A DNA stretch of 64,000 nucleotides from Nostoc desertorum CM1-VF14 (GTDB lineage: Bacteria > Cyanobacteriota > Cyanobacteriia > Cyanobacteriales > Nostocaceae): contig JAHHHR010000020.1 of NCBI GenBank assembly GCA_019359245.1, forward strand, positions 56,264 through 120,263. Reading direction: 5' to 3'. The notes below the pieces were generated by a model. The model was not told the DNA's origin. It did no database searches and saw only the letters and a list, made by a program, of their open reading frames with translations. Of the stretch, positions 45,518 through 54,302 are shown piece after piece; within the stretch, counting starts at the first letter, position 1; the number at the start of each line of letters is the position of its first letter. The translations under genes and the position numbers were made by a program.

Positions 45518-45820
45518 ATGTCAATTTACGTCGGTAACCTATCTTATGAGGTTAAAGAAGATGACCTCCGGCACGTCTTTGCAGAATACGGAACGGTAAA
45601 AAATGTTCAATTGCCTATAGACCGAGAAACAGGACGGATGAGAGGTTTCGGCTTTGTAGAAATGGAATCAGACGCGCAAGAAACAGCAGCGATTGAGGCC
45701 CTTGATACTGCTGAGTGGATGGGTCGGAGCTTAAAAGTTAATAAAGCTAAACCCAAGACAGACGGAGGTTCCTCTGGCGGTAGACGAGGTGGTGATGGTG
45801 GTTCCTCTGGCCGTTATTAA
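45518..45820 (+). CDS. rbp: Glycine-rich RRM RNA-binding protein
   Basis: The 100-residue protein has one RNA-recognition motif: RNP2 IYVGNLSYEV at the start and RNP1 RGFGFVEM near 45-52. A short Gly/Ser/Arg-rich tail (GGSSGGRRGGDGGSSGRY) follows. This matches the cyanobacterial Rbp family, whose members bind RNA and are often cold-induced. The gene is followed at once by two hairpins, one a classical terminator. Which of the paralogues this is cannot be told. Confidence 0.92.
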   Translation: MSIYVGNLSYEVKEDDLRHVFAEYGTVKNVQLPIDRETGRMRGFGFVEMESDAQETAAIEALDTAEWMGRSLKVNKAKPKTDGGSSGGRRGGDGGSSGRY

Positions 45821-45824
45821 AGTC

Positions 45825-45882
45825 TAAAGCTAAGAAATTAGCTTTAAAGTCTTGAGGGCAGACAAGGCGTCTGTCTTTTTTT
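45825..45882 (+). terminator. Tandem hairpins with T-run after the RRM gene
   Basis: TAAAGCTAA-GAAA-TTAGCTTTA (45825-45846) is a perfect 9-bp stem with a GAAA loop. GGCAGAC...GTCTGTC (45857-45875) follows and runs into TTTTTTT, a standard factor-independent terminator. Confidence 0.85.
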
Positions 45883-45948
45883 GTGCTTCGGTTAACTTGT
45901 GTTAGCGTACTTCCCGTAGGTATCGTTTTTGTAATAGGTGTAGTAATC

Positions 45949-46455
45949 ATGAACCCAGAAGCTAAACATATTGTTAGCGAACTAAGGCGTGAGTTATACT
46001 CTAACTTTGTTGCTGCTATGAATATGTCGGTCAGCATAACTGGTACATCTTATAGTAATAATTCACCGATCGCATCTTGGATAGATCATAGGGAGAGACT
46101 GAATTATATAAATGTATACGCTTATACAGCACCTGATAAATTTTTCCCATTCCGCCCATTCATTCTTCGACTGGCTATTAACAAGAGTGCTGGTAGAATT
46201 ACGACGTTCAGAAAAGGACAAGTCTGCCGAGGTCTTAATCTGATGTGGGATTTTGAATTAACTGTACTACCAAAAGAAATCTTAGACTTTCTTCCCTGGA
46301 TAGTTAACTTAGTTGAGGCTCATGACAAAGGTTCGCCTTTATTGCTACAATCACCACCTCATTCATTTGAATTAGAAGTGCCAGAAGTTGCGTTCTTTAA
46401 TAACGCATGGACTCAAAAAGCTTGGCTCCTTGCAGCAAATTCGACAATATCCTAA
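45949..46455 (+). CDS. Hypothetical protein, 168 residues
   Basis: The ATG at 45949 (MNPEAKHIVSELRRELYSNF) is chosen because a longer frame begins inside the terminator. The protein is soluble and has no recognised domain. NKSAGRITTFRKGQVCRGLN and FLPWIVNLVEAHDKGS are its clearest blocks. No cysteine motif or signal peptide is seen. Codon use looks normal. The family is not recognised. Confidence 0.55.
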   Translation: MNPEAKHIVSELRRELYSNFVAAMNMSVSITGTSYSNNSPIASWIDHRERLNYINVYAYTAPDKFFPFRPFILRLAINKSAGRITTFRKGQVCRGLNLMWDFELTVLPKEILDFLPWIVNLVEAHDKGSPLLLQSPPHSFELEVPEVAFFNNAWTQKAWLLAANSTIS

Positions 46456-46717
46456 TAGTTGGTGCTTTAGCTGCTTTTAGCAACTTAGCAACCGACTAAA
46501 AAAAAATATATATGCTTGGGCTTTGTTTGCCCAATAAGTAAAGTAGCAAGCCTACTTTTGGAGAATATTCCAAACCTTTGTAAATTTTTAAAACAAAATA
46601 TGCAATATTGCACGATTGCTAGAAAATTCTTTTCATTTGCTTGGTAATCATGCTATTCGTGCGTTAATACCTACTATATGCCTGATAATTAATAAGGCAA
46701 TCTTACAGAGAGCAAAG

Positions 46718-47698
46718 ATGCAGACTCTCGAAAAACTCTTCCTTCCAAGTATGGGCTGTGGGACTTGGGCCTGGGGCAACCAACTGCTTTGGGGATATGA
46801 CGAAAGTATGGATGACCAGTTGCAAGCCGTCTTTAACCTTTGTGTAAACAACGGTGTAACTTTATTTGATACAGGTGATTCTTACGGAACCGGGAGATTG
46901 AATGGTCGGAGTGAGCTACTTCTAGGACAATTCAGCCGAGAATATGTAGGTTCAGGCAAAGATGATATTTGTATTGCGACTAAGCTTGCTGCTTACCCGT
47001 GGAGATGGACACGTCAATCAATGGTAAGAGCTTGTAAATCATCTGCCCAACGCTTGGGAAGAAACGTAGATTTGGTACAAATGCACTGGTCTACAGCAAA
47101 CTATGCTCCTTGGCAAGAGGAAGGGCTGTTAGATGGTCTTGCCGATGTGTATGAGCAAGGATTGGTTAAAGGAGTAGGATTATCCAATTATGGGCCTAAG
47201 CGGCTTAAGCAAGTGCAGAAAAAATTTGCTGAACAAGGCGTTCCTATTACTACTCTGCAAGTTCAATATTCTTTGTTGTCTACATATTCCGTCACTCAAC
47301 TAAAGCTCAAAGACCTTTGTGATGAGTTGGGAATTAAACTTGTTGCCTACAGCCCTCTGGCTTTGGGGCTATTGACAGGAAAATACTCTGAGCAAGGTCC
47401 TTTTCCCAAAGGCATCCGAGGTTTGTTGTTCAGACAAATATTACCAGGAATGCGATCGCTTTTGGGATGTTTGCGTGAGGTGGCACAGTCCAGAAACAAA
47501 ACCATGTCACAGGTCGCAATCAATTGGTGCATCTGTAAAGGAACCATTCCTATCCCTGGAGCAAAGAGCGTGGAACAGGCGAGGGAGAATATTGGTGCAT
47601 TGGGTTGGCAATTAAATGCCAGTGAGCTTGCAGAGTTAGATAAGACAGCAGCGAATACAGACAAAAAAATGGTACAAAATATATTTCAAACTAAGTAA
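46718..47698 (+). CDS. Aldo/keto reductase
   Basis: 326 residues from ATG 46718; AGAG is just upstream, and a longer frame from 46616 is unlikely. The AKR residues are visible: Asp and Tyr in FDTGDSYG, Lys in IATKL, His in VQMHW. Further family blocks are GVGLSNYGPKRL and TIPIPGAKSVEQARENIGAL. Such enzymes reduce aldehydes or ketones with NADPH in the cytoplasm. It resembles plant and cyanobacterial perakine-reductase-like AKRs. Substrate unknown. Confidence 0.88.
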   Translation: MQTLEKLFLPSMGCGTWAWGNQLLWGYDESMDDQLQAVFNLCVNNGVTLFDTGDSYGTGRLNGRSELLLGQFSREYVGSGKDDICIATKLAAYPWRWTRQSMVRACKSSAQRLGRNVDLVQMHWSTANYAPWQEEGLLDGLADVYEQGLVKGVGLSNYGPKRLKQVQKKFAEQGVPITTLQVQYSLLSTYSVTQLKLKDLCDELGIKLVAYSPLALGLLTGKYSEQGPFPKGIRGLLFRQILPGMRSLLGCLREVAQSRNKTMSQVAINWCICKGTIPIPGAKSVEQARENIGALGWQLNASELAELDKTAANTDKKMVQNIFQTK

Positions 47699-47754
47699 AT
47701 TATACTTGCTTGCTTAAGCAAATCGTAGCTAAGTCCAATTACCTCGAGGCGTGC

Positions 47755-48450
47755 TTATTGTCTAGCAAAAGCCAAGTCACTTTCAATTAACTTAGCACCT
47801 GCTAGGTTGGCCCCACTCAAATTGCAACAGTGAAAATTTGCGCCTCTGAGGTCAGCTAGCGATAAATTAGCTCCTGTTAAATCGGCATTAGTTAGGTTAA
47901 CTTCGCTTAAGTTAGCGCTACTTAAGTTGACTCCCCTCATATCTGCTAGTTGCAGGTTTGCCTTAGTTAGGTTTGCCCTCATTAGATATGCCTTACTCAG
48001 GTCGGCCCCGCTTAAATTAGCTTCACTTAGGTCTGCTGCTGTTAAATCAGCTTTACTTAGATTGGCTTGGCTTAGGTCTGCCCAACTCAACTTTGCATAA
48101 CTTAGGTTAATTTCACTCAGTTTCGCGGATGCAAGTAGTGCACACCTCAAATTAGCATTAATAAAATTTCTTTCTCCCATTGCATAACGGCGTAAAATGC
48201 CATCAGTTGCTACTCTGTCTAAAACAGCTTTTGATGCGCCTTGATAACACCATGCAGCTTCTAATAGTTTGGTAACAGTGTTAACAGCTACCTCATCACA
48301 TTTATCTATTATCACACCATTGCAGCCATCCCACTGACCGTTAAGCATAAAGGCAATCTCATTAGCGGCAGCAATTGAGTCAAAGAGTAAAATAGAATCT
48401 TTGTGCCGTTTAAACCAGCTATTCCAACCAATCGAGATAATATTTTTCAT
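47755..48450 (-). CDS. Pentapeptide-repeat protein
   Basis: The 231-residue protein has about 95 residues of other sequence (GWNSWFKRHKDSILLFDSIA) and then about 25 pentapeptide units of A(D/N)LSx type (ADLSQANLSKADLTAADLSE and so on) that fold as a right-handed square beta helix. The N-terminal part may be a separate domain that I do not recognise. Pentapeptide proteins of cyanobacteria have varied and mostly unknown roles. ATG 48450. Confidence 0.85.
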   Translation of the reverse strand: MKNIISIGWNSWFKRHKDSILLFDSIAAANEIAFMLNGQWDGCNGVIIDKCDEVAVNTVTKLLEAAWCYQGASKAVLDRVATDGILRRYAMGERNFINANLRCALLASAKLSEINLSYAKLSWADLSQANLSKADLTAADLSEANLSGADLSKAYLMRANLTKANLQLADMRGVNLSSANLSEVNLTNADLTGANLSLADLRGANFHCCNLSGANLAGAKLIESDLAFARQ

Positions 48451-48666
48451 TTATATAAGTTTTGGCGTGGGTTCTAAATCTTCAATCAAGGTTAGTTTCA
48501 CTAGCTACCAGCGCAAAAAACTGAGCTTCGTTTTTCAAGACTGCCTCTTTGGTTAATGACTGAGCGCTGTACAAAGACTACAACGCTGATGCAGCAGCCC
48601 ATTTACAGCGCCCAGTCATCAAGGAGTTACAATCGGACTAAGTACAAACTCTGCAAGAACTAAGTT

Positions 48667-48849
48667 CTAAGCAGCTGAGTCTGGGCGTTCTATTTGCTGC
48701 CGAATGGTTTCAATAGAAGCATTAATACCAGCCAGTCTGGACTCTAAATCATCTCGCATCCAAATCAAGAATTTTAATTTCCGTTCTAAGCCAGCTTTGC
48801 GCGAAATGGGTTCGCTTCCATAACAGGTATTACCCCAAAAAGGAAACAT
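48667..48849 (-). CDS. Small hypothetical protein, 60 residues
   Basis: Begins MFPFWGNTCYGSEPISRKAG and ends in a long helix with LIWMRDDLESRLAGINASIE, likely a coiled coil. AGAGG lies seven bases before the ATG, which supports expression. The family is not recognised. Confidence 0.5.
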   Translation of the reverse strand: MFPFWGNTCYGSEPISRKAGLERKLKFLIWMRDDLESRLAGINASIETIRQQIERPDSAA

Positions 48850-49348
48850 AGTTTACCTCTGTATTTAGCTTTTATAACAGTGCAATAGATTGCACTACTA
48901 CACTACATTATGGCTAATCACAATTAGACTAGTGTGGGTAACAACCGACCTAACTTGTACGTGCTTAACGAACTTTGCTAAAAATTATCTATTGAACTGG
49001 CAGAGTTTCCTGTGCTGTTATCAAGTGCAATTCGTTCATCTTTTAAGAAAAAGTTGAAGTGAAAGTGGTATTTCAATTAAAGACAGAAAGATTCTGCCAA
49101 ATTGGCATTACAACTCTCTGTTTTGGAGTTTAAATGAGATATCAAGAGAACGGGACAGCCCAAAGGTTACATGAGGAATGGTTTACCATCTGCCTCAGTA
49201 CCTCCACAAACCGCCAGTTGTTGACCCAACGCTGTAGAATATCTCCTCAAGCAACTTACAGCGTTCGGTCATCGCTTCTCTACGAGACGCTGCGCGAACG
49301 CTACAACTGGCTAGTAATTTACTAGAAAACACATAACAATTGATAAGT
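48850..49348. other. Gap with a dispersed palindrome
   Basis: AT-rich sequence; 49279-49302 holds a GC-rich short dispersed palindrome (CTACGAGACGCTGCGCGAACG). A minus-strand frame ending MTERCKLLEEIFYSVGSTTG may be a small remnant but is not called. No intact gene is seen. Confidence 0.45.
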
Positions 49349-49663
49349 CTATTTTGATTTTCGTGCCGATTTGGACGGTGTTCGATGTGCGCCAAAGTAC
49401 TTCTCACTACGGTAGCGCAGCCATACCCGCAACACTTGCGGAATCTGCTCTTTTTGTTCTTTGCTCAGTGTATTGTAAAGGAAGATTGCGCGATCGCGCT
49501 CACCCCTACAGGCAGCATTGTTGTGAGCATCCCAATAGCTGCGGGCTACCCGAATCCGCCGACAGACTTCCTTAATTAACGCTTCTCCTGTGAGTGGTTC
49601 GTCCTGCTTTGACATACTCAGATGCGATAAATTTCTAATGCGATCGTAGCGAGTCAGGCTCAT
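49349..49663 (-). CDS. Small hypothetical basic protein
   Basis: 104 residues from ATG 49663; an internal ATG at 49615 (MSKQDEPLTGEALIKEVCRR) is an equally good start. The sequence is helical and basic: RIRVARSYWDAHNNAACRGE, then LPQVLRVWL-like IPQVLRVWLRYRSEKYFG. The end is Lys/Arg-rich. Not recognised as a known family. It may bind nucleic acid, which is only suggested by its charge. Confidence 0.5.
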   Translation of the reverse strand: MSLTRYDRIRNLSHLSMSKQDEPLTGEALIKEVCRRIRVARSYWDAHNNAACRGERDRAIFLYNTLSKEQKEQIPQVLRVWLRYRSEKYFGAHRTPSKSARKSK

Positions 49664-49845
49664 TCTCACAATTACAACCTAAACAAGTTAAACCCGCAAA
49701 TCGATTTCACTAGACTTTAGACACAAACAGCAAAACTAACTCAGCAATCAAATTTTGTAAAAACATAAATTTGTTCACTCCTAAGTATGGTGATTATTCA
49801 TCTTTTTTCATCTTTAAAAGAGATTAATGCTCGGTAGAATCATTT

Positions 49846-50718
49846 ATGCGTATTCATCATCTTAATTGCGGTTGTATGTGCCCGATTGGTGGGGCACTGT
49901 TTGACGGTTTTAGTCGCGGACTAACAGCCTGTCTCGTTTGTCATTGTCTGCTCATCGAGACAAATCAGGGACTAGTTCTCATAGATACAGGCTTCGGTCA
50001 GCGCGATATTCAAGCGCCATTATCAAGACTCAGCCCCTTCTTCATGAATTTGAATCGCATCAAGTTTGAAGAAAAATACACGGCGGTTGCGGCTATTGAG
50101 AGGCTTGGTTTAAACCCGCGTGATGTTCGCCACATAGTGCTTACTCACCTCGATTTTGATCATGCAGGCGGGTTGGAAGATTTTCCCGAAGCAACCGTGC
50201 ATGTAATGCTCAGTGAGATTGAAGCAGCCAAGGAACGGCACGGCTTTGTCTCATCTCGACGTTACCGCCCTGGGCAGTGGGATGAAGTAAAAAATTGGAA
50301 GTATTATTCGGCTGGTGGTGAACCTTGGTTCGGCTTTGAGGCAGTACGTAACCTCGAAGGGCTACCGCCCGAAATTCTCCTGATACCACTCGCTGGTCAC
50401 ACACGGGGTCATGCAGGTATCGCTATTGAGACATCCGAAGGCTGGCTCTTACATGCAGGGGATGCTTACTTTTACCGACACGAAGTCGGCTCTCCTAAAC
50501 GAGTTTGCACACCTGGTCTACGTGCCTACCAATCGTTTATGGAGGTAGACCGCAAGGCTCGACTTTCTAATCAAGATAAGTTGCGTGCGTTATCGCTCGA
50601 CCACAGTAGTGAAGTGCGCCTCTTTTGTAGCCATGATGCGATCGAGTTCAAAACCTTCGCTGACCAAGATAATTCGCAATTGCAGAAACACAATTCGCCC
50701 TCAACAGCCTCCAATTAA
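49846..50718 (+). CDS. Metallo-beta-lactamase fold hydrolase
   Basis: The 290-residue protein has the metal motif HxHxDH-like LTHLDFDHAGG (His, Asp, His kept), the nearby Asp in HAGDAYFY, and His in LAGHTRGHAG. The start (MRIHHLNCGCMCPIGGALFD) and overall plan match the lactonase-like MBL group that includes AHL lactonases. It would hydrolyse an ester, lactone or thioester using two zinc ions. No neighbour tells the substrate. Confidence 0.87.
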   Translation: MRIHHLNCGCMCPIGGALFDGFSRGLTACLVCHCLLIETNQGLVLIDTGFGQRDIQAPLSRLSPFFMNLNRIKFEEKYTAVAAIERLGLNPRDVRHIVLTHLDFDHAGGLEDFPEATVHVMLSEIEAAKERHGFVSSRRYRPGQWDEVKNWKYYSAGGEPWFGFEAVRNLEGLPPEILLIPLAGHTRGHAGIAIETSEGWLLHAGDAYFYRHEVGSPKRVCTPGLRAYQSFMEVDRKARLSNQDKLRALSLDHSSEVRLFCSHDAIEFKTFADQDNSQLQKHNSPSTASN

Positions 50719-51324
50719 CTCAAAAACTCAATGCATTTCAACAGAATTATAAAGTTTTCAGGGTTCGGCTGAGATGCGTTGATAAGTTTTAACATGCTCA
50801 CTTCAAAATAAAATATCTTACTTAAGCTTGTCAAGCTTTTAATACCTGCTCAAGTGGATTTCAATAAGTAATCAAGCATATTGCTTTCTCAAAATGCTTG
50901 ATTGCTTTCTCATTTCAGTAGATTCAGCGAGCAAAAAGGCATATTGCTTTCTCAAAATGCTTGATTGCTTTCTCATTTCAGTAGATTCAGCAAGCAAAAA
51001 GGCATATTGCTTTCTCAAAAGCTTAATTGCTTACTCATTTCGGTATATCGCGCATTCATTTCAGTAGATTCAGCAAGCAAAAAGGGATATTACTTTCTCA
51101 AAATGCTTGATTGCTTTCTCATTTCGGTAGATTTAGCAAGCAAAAAGACATATTGCTTTCTCAAAAGCTTAATTGCTTTCTCATTTCGGTATATCGCGCA
51201 TTCATGACGACATTGCTATGTAACAAAAACCATTGGATAATTGCCGGAGTTCTCTCAAGCTGAACAATACGAAAGTTATTTAAAGTAAAGAATATTAACC
51301 GTATTGGATTACAAGGTTCAGATC
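50719..51324. other. Gap dominated by the 63-bp tandem array
   Basis: Apart from the array at 50877-51204 the gap holds only AT-rich flanks. ATG 51325 of the next gene follows 120 bp after the array. A frame through the array (50965-51207) exists only because 63 is a multiple of three. Confidence 0.6.
50877..51204. repeat. 63-bp tandem repeat array, five units
   Basis: Units start at 50877, 50940, 51003, 51086 and 51149. Each has CATATTGCTTTCTCAAAA, then GCTTGATTGCTTTCTCATTT, then GATTCAGCAAGCAAAAAGG. Spacing is 63 bp except the third unit, which carries a 20-bp insert (CGGTATATCGCGCATTCATT). Part of that insert recurs in the last unit. The array is AT-rich and not obviously coding. Confidence 0.85.
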
Positions 51325-51771
51325 ATGGCTCGGAGAAAAAGAACGTCTCAGGTATTAGAAAAAGCAGCGCGTCGTGCTGCTGGCATCAATTCAATTGATC
51401 CGAATTTAAATGTTGGCAATGGACTCACGCTACCAGCCTTCTCAACCCTAATTGAGACGATGCGAACTAGAGAACATTTATACAACACTGCTCTTTCCAA
51501 TCTCGATAAGTTATACCATGAAATGCTCGAAACAGAGCGCGAGTTGGCAGATATGGCAGAGCATATGCTGTTGGGTGTTGCTACTCAATATGGTAAAAGC
51601 AGTGTGGAGTATGGCATGGCGGGAGGTGTTCCTAAGAACCAACGCCGCAAGGGACTGCGAGGCGAGTCACCAGTTCCCAGTTCACAGCAACCGTCATTCA
51701 TTGCCAGTGTGAACGGTAACGGCAGCAAAAATGGCAGCCAGAATGGAAACAAAGCAGTAGCGACAAGTTAG
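51325..51771 (+). CDS. Conserved hypothetical basic protein
   Basis: 148 residues from ATG 51325 (MARRKRTSQVLEKAARRAAG); an earlier start is less likely. A basic start is followed by a helical middle (STLIETMRTREHLYNTALSN, then LDKLYHEMLETERELADMAE). The tail is Asn/Gly/Ser-rich and disordered. The protein may be a nucleoid or structural protein. No known domain is recognised. Confidence 0.6.
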   Translation: MARRKRTSQVLEKAARRAAGINSIDPNLNVGNGLTLPAFSTLIETMRTREHLYNTALSNLDKLYHEMLETERELADMAEHMLLGVATQYGKSSVEYGMAGGVPKNQRRKGLRGESPVPSSQQPSFIASVNGNGSKNGSQNGNKAVATS

Positions 51772-52002
51772 CTTAAACATTTTTCCTTTGAGAATGGCTA
51801 TAGCCTGACGCTTCATTAAAAATTATTCTGATTTATAGGAGTGATAAAGAAGGCGATCGCGCTAACACTTTCAATTCAAATGTACTACGTTACCTTACAA
51901 TCACTCCTATTTTACAAAAAAGACGTATCAATAATCTATTAATCTACCAGCAGTAAGCAAGATAAAATTCAGTAAACTGAATTGCACACTCAGGAGTTTT
52001 TT

Positions 52003-52252
52003 GTGCCTACTTTGAGAACCCTGCAACCTGGAGATGAAGTATCTGTGGACACCGCCAGCGCTGCGGGGTAAAGGCTATGCCAAAAGTGTGGTAGCAGGTT
52101 CGTTATTAGATGCGCGATCGCTCTTAGTAAAACGTGCCATCCTGTTTACAGGTGATAATAACCAAGCAGCCCAAGCAGTTTATCGAGGAATTGGCTTTTT
52201 ACCTACTGGTGAGAAGTATGGTTTAGTATTATTTGACGAGATTCAGGCTTGA
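52003..52252 (+). pseudogene. GNAT acetyltransferase relic with a large internal deletion
   Basis: A GTG start (VPTLRTLQPGDE) with AGGAG upstream is the N-terminus of a GNAT protein. It jumps directly, with a frame change, to the C-terminal end: LWTPPALRGKGYAKSVVAGS, then LLDARSLLVKRAILFTGDNN and AVYRGIGFLP. The family normally has about 200 residues between these parts. The acetyl-CoA loop R/GKGYA is present but the fold is lost. Confidence 0.65.
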
Positions 52253-52274
52253 GAAATATTAGTTCGCTTTTTTT

Positions 52275-52370
52275 GAAAAGCAGGCAATTTGGTGGGGGAT
52301 TCAGATCCCCGCCAAATAATTGCCACTGCAATCTTTGATTCAGTGGGGGATTCAAACCCCTGCTCCCTCT
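52275..52370. repeat. Pair of GGGGATTCA hairpins
   Basis: GGTGGGGGATTCAGATCCCCGCC (about 52280-52302) and GTGGGGGATTCAAACCCCTG (52340-52359) are two related hairpins after the GNAT relic. They could end transcription of the relic. The GATTCAAACCCC piece looks like a tRNA T-arm but no tRNA surrounds it. Confidence 0.55.
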
Positions 52371-52481
52371 GGTTGCGGCAGGAAACAAAAGACAGTTGTC
52401 CTTTTGCCTCCTGCCTTTCTTATTGAATTTGCTGGGATTACTTTTGTAGTATAGACTGTAAGTGATAGTAATACTTTAACT

Positions 52482-53357
52482 ATGACCAAGTATCGTTTTA
52501 AACAGTCGTTCTCTGCTGAACCCAGCATAAGCGATAAACTTTTTGACTTAATGGAAGTCACATTTCCCGGACTCAGAAGTTTAGCAGAATGTGCAAGAAA
52601 ACTAGGTGCACCTTGGGAAACAGCTTCAACTCCGTTTATTCGCTTTCATGATGATATAGCTATTACCCATGTGGGAGTGTTAGAAATTCCCATGCAAATT
52701 ATGGGACAAAAGCTTACTGTCGGAGGAGTTCATGGAGTAGCTACCCGTGCAGAATTTCGTAGGAGAGGGTATTACCGCGAAGTGATGGAGGAAGTGCTAG
52801 GATATTGCGATCGCCTTTACCAAACTTTAGTACTGACAACACCACAACCAGAGTTTTATTTACCTTTTGGCTTTCGTGTTGTCGAAGAACACATCTTCAA
52901 AGTTAAGTGTAATTCCACGGGTAGCACTGATAGCTTCATAACACTGAATTTTACAGATACCAAAGATTACACATTGCTACACAGACTATTGGAAACACGC
53001 GCTCCTGTTTCTAATATCGTTGGTGTAGTCAAGGAAAAACCTGTGTTCTGTGTCAATGAAGGAAGTCGTACTTTATACTATGCAGAAGATTTAGATTTAA
53101 TCGCCTGCATGGAGATAGAAGATACTCGACTTCATCTTTTTGATCTAGTTACACCGCAGATATGCTCTTTAAACAATATTCTTGCTAAAATACCTCAACC
53201 CATTGAAGAAGTCGTGATTTACTTTAGTCCAGAACTTCTCGATGTCAAAGATGTGCAATCATTCCCCCACCTATTTGATGAAACTGTGCTGATGGTTCGT
53301 GGTAGATTTGCAGCTGAGGGTGAGAAATTTATGCTGCCTCGTTCTGCAAGGTGTTAA
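52482..53357 (+). CDS. GNAT-family acetyltransferase, Eis-like
   Basis: The 291-residue protein has VGGVHGVATRAEFRRRGYYR, carrying the acetyl-CoA loop (R-R-x-G-Y), and a second region (FYLPFGFRVVEEHIF) that closes the GNAT core. The total length and C-terminal part fit the Eis-type group, which acetylates amino groups of small molecules or proteins. It follows the GNAT relic by 230 bp but belongs to another GNAT branch. Confidence 0.78.
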   Translation: MTKYRFKQSFSAEPSISDKLFDLMEVTFPGLRSLAECARKLGAPWETASTPFIRFHDDIAITHVGVLEIPMQIMGQKLTVGGVHGVATRAEFRRRGYYREVMEEVLGYCDRLYQTLVLTTPQPEFYLPFGFRVVEEHIFKVKCNSTGSTDSFITLNFTDTKDYTLLHRLLETRAPVSNIVGVVKEKPVFCVNEGSRTLYYAEDLDLIACMEIEDTRLHLFDLVTPQICSLNNILAKIPQPIEEVVIYFSPELLDVKDVQSFPHLFDETVLMVRGRFAAEGEKFMLPRSARC

Positions 53358-53372
53358 GTTACTCAAAAACAA

Positions 53373-53495
53373 TTGAATCATAATAGAACTAAACGACTAG
53401 ATTGGTTTGCCGTTTTAGGTGTTTCCCGTCTCTATGAACAATGGGCTGAACGGTTAATTGCACAATTGCGTGGACACCAAGAGGCTTGTCGTTAG
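53373..53495 (+). pseudogene. Short protein-like C-terminal fragment
   Basis: An open frame of 40 codons from a TTG reads RLDWFAVLGVSRLYEQWAER and LIAQLRGHQEACR, then TAG. It looks like the tail of a larger protein; the family is not recognised. It lies between the acetyltransferase and the next minus-strand gene. Confidence 0.3.
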
Positions 53496-53582
53496 ACATC
53501 GCTTGGTGTTGAACCCGATGTAGATTAGCTTTTTTTGAAACTTAATCAAAAAATTGCATATTTAAAAATCACAAATTTTGAC

Positions 53583-54116
53583 TCAATTCCCAACAAGTTT
53601 GCTGTTTTGTGAATAGTCTGTATAGCCTTGAATATTCTCTGGTTCAAATTGACGCACTACACGCGTAGCTTCGCGTGTTAAATCCCGATTTCCAGTAACT
53701 ACAATTAGGTATTTGCCAGCATTCAAACGGTTACGATAGGGTAAAGCATCGCCACTACCAACTGTTAAGCCAACTCCTCGACCGATTAAAGTAGCCCCTA
53801 GCGCAGCGGATATTGCTCCTAAAATACCAGCAAGAAGTTCATTGCCAAATCGAGTAATCTGGGGAAATATTTCAATTGCTGTGAGATAGTTGAAGGCAGC
53901 ACCTGCAACAAATCCAAAGGGCACAAGCCACCATAAGAGCCGAGTTGATTGTTTGCGGGCTTGCTTGTCGGGATCAATTAGTCCAAATTCATCAGCACTT
54001 AAATAACCATTGCCCAAAATATTAATTTGTGAAGTTGGCAAACCTGCTTTTTCTAGAGCAGAGTAGGCGGCTTCTGCTTGTATTCGATCTGGTAAAACTG
54101 CAACAAGGTAACTCAT
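53583..54116 (-). CDS. Membrane protein with ferredoxin-like start, stress-protein type
   Basis: 177 residues from ATG 54116, chosen because GAGG lies upstream and the sequence MSYLVAVLPDRIQAEAAYSA matches the family start; a frame to 54191 is longer but unlikely. An N-terminal alpha/beta part is followed by two glycine-rich membrane helices (LVPFGFVAGAAFNYL and GILGAISAALGATLIG) and a soluble tail. It resembles general-stress proteins of the 17M type. Function unknown. Confidence 0.65.
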   Translation of the reverse strand: MSYLVAVLPDRIQAEAAYSALEKAGLPTSQINILGNGYLSADEFGLIDPDKQARKQSTRLLWWLVPFGFVAGAAFNYLTAIEIFPQITRFGNELLAGILGAISAALGATLIGRGVGLTVGSGDALPYRNRLNAGKYLIVVTGNRDLTREATRVVRQFEPENIQGYTDYSQNSKLVGN

Positions 54117-54302
54117 AAGACCTCGGTGAAAATATGAAACAAAAAGTAAACAATATCTAGACACTTTACTGGCGTCTACATACAAATTCAAAAGCGATTA
54201 AAACTGATACTCGAACCTTATCTAAATTTAGATCAACATCCTGCTGAGAGTGAGTGTTTATCGGGGGGGCATTGGGTTTACTTGTCCCCTCAGCTCTCAG
54301 TC

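Noticed and set aside
49134..49345. Overlapping 60-70-codon frames on both strands
   Set aside because: They depend on a GC-rich dispersed palindrome and are too short to support.
50965..51207. 80-codon frame, and also a first impression of a CRISPR-like array
   Set aside because: The frame is a by-product of 63-bp units divisible by three. There are no unique spacers between constant repeats, so it is a tandem repeat and not CRISPR.
52340..52360. T-arm-like GATTCAAACCCC, possible tRNA
   Set aside because: No acceptor, D or anticodon stem can be built around it; it belongs to a hairpin pair.
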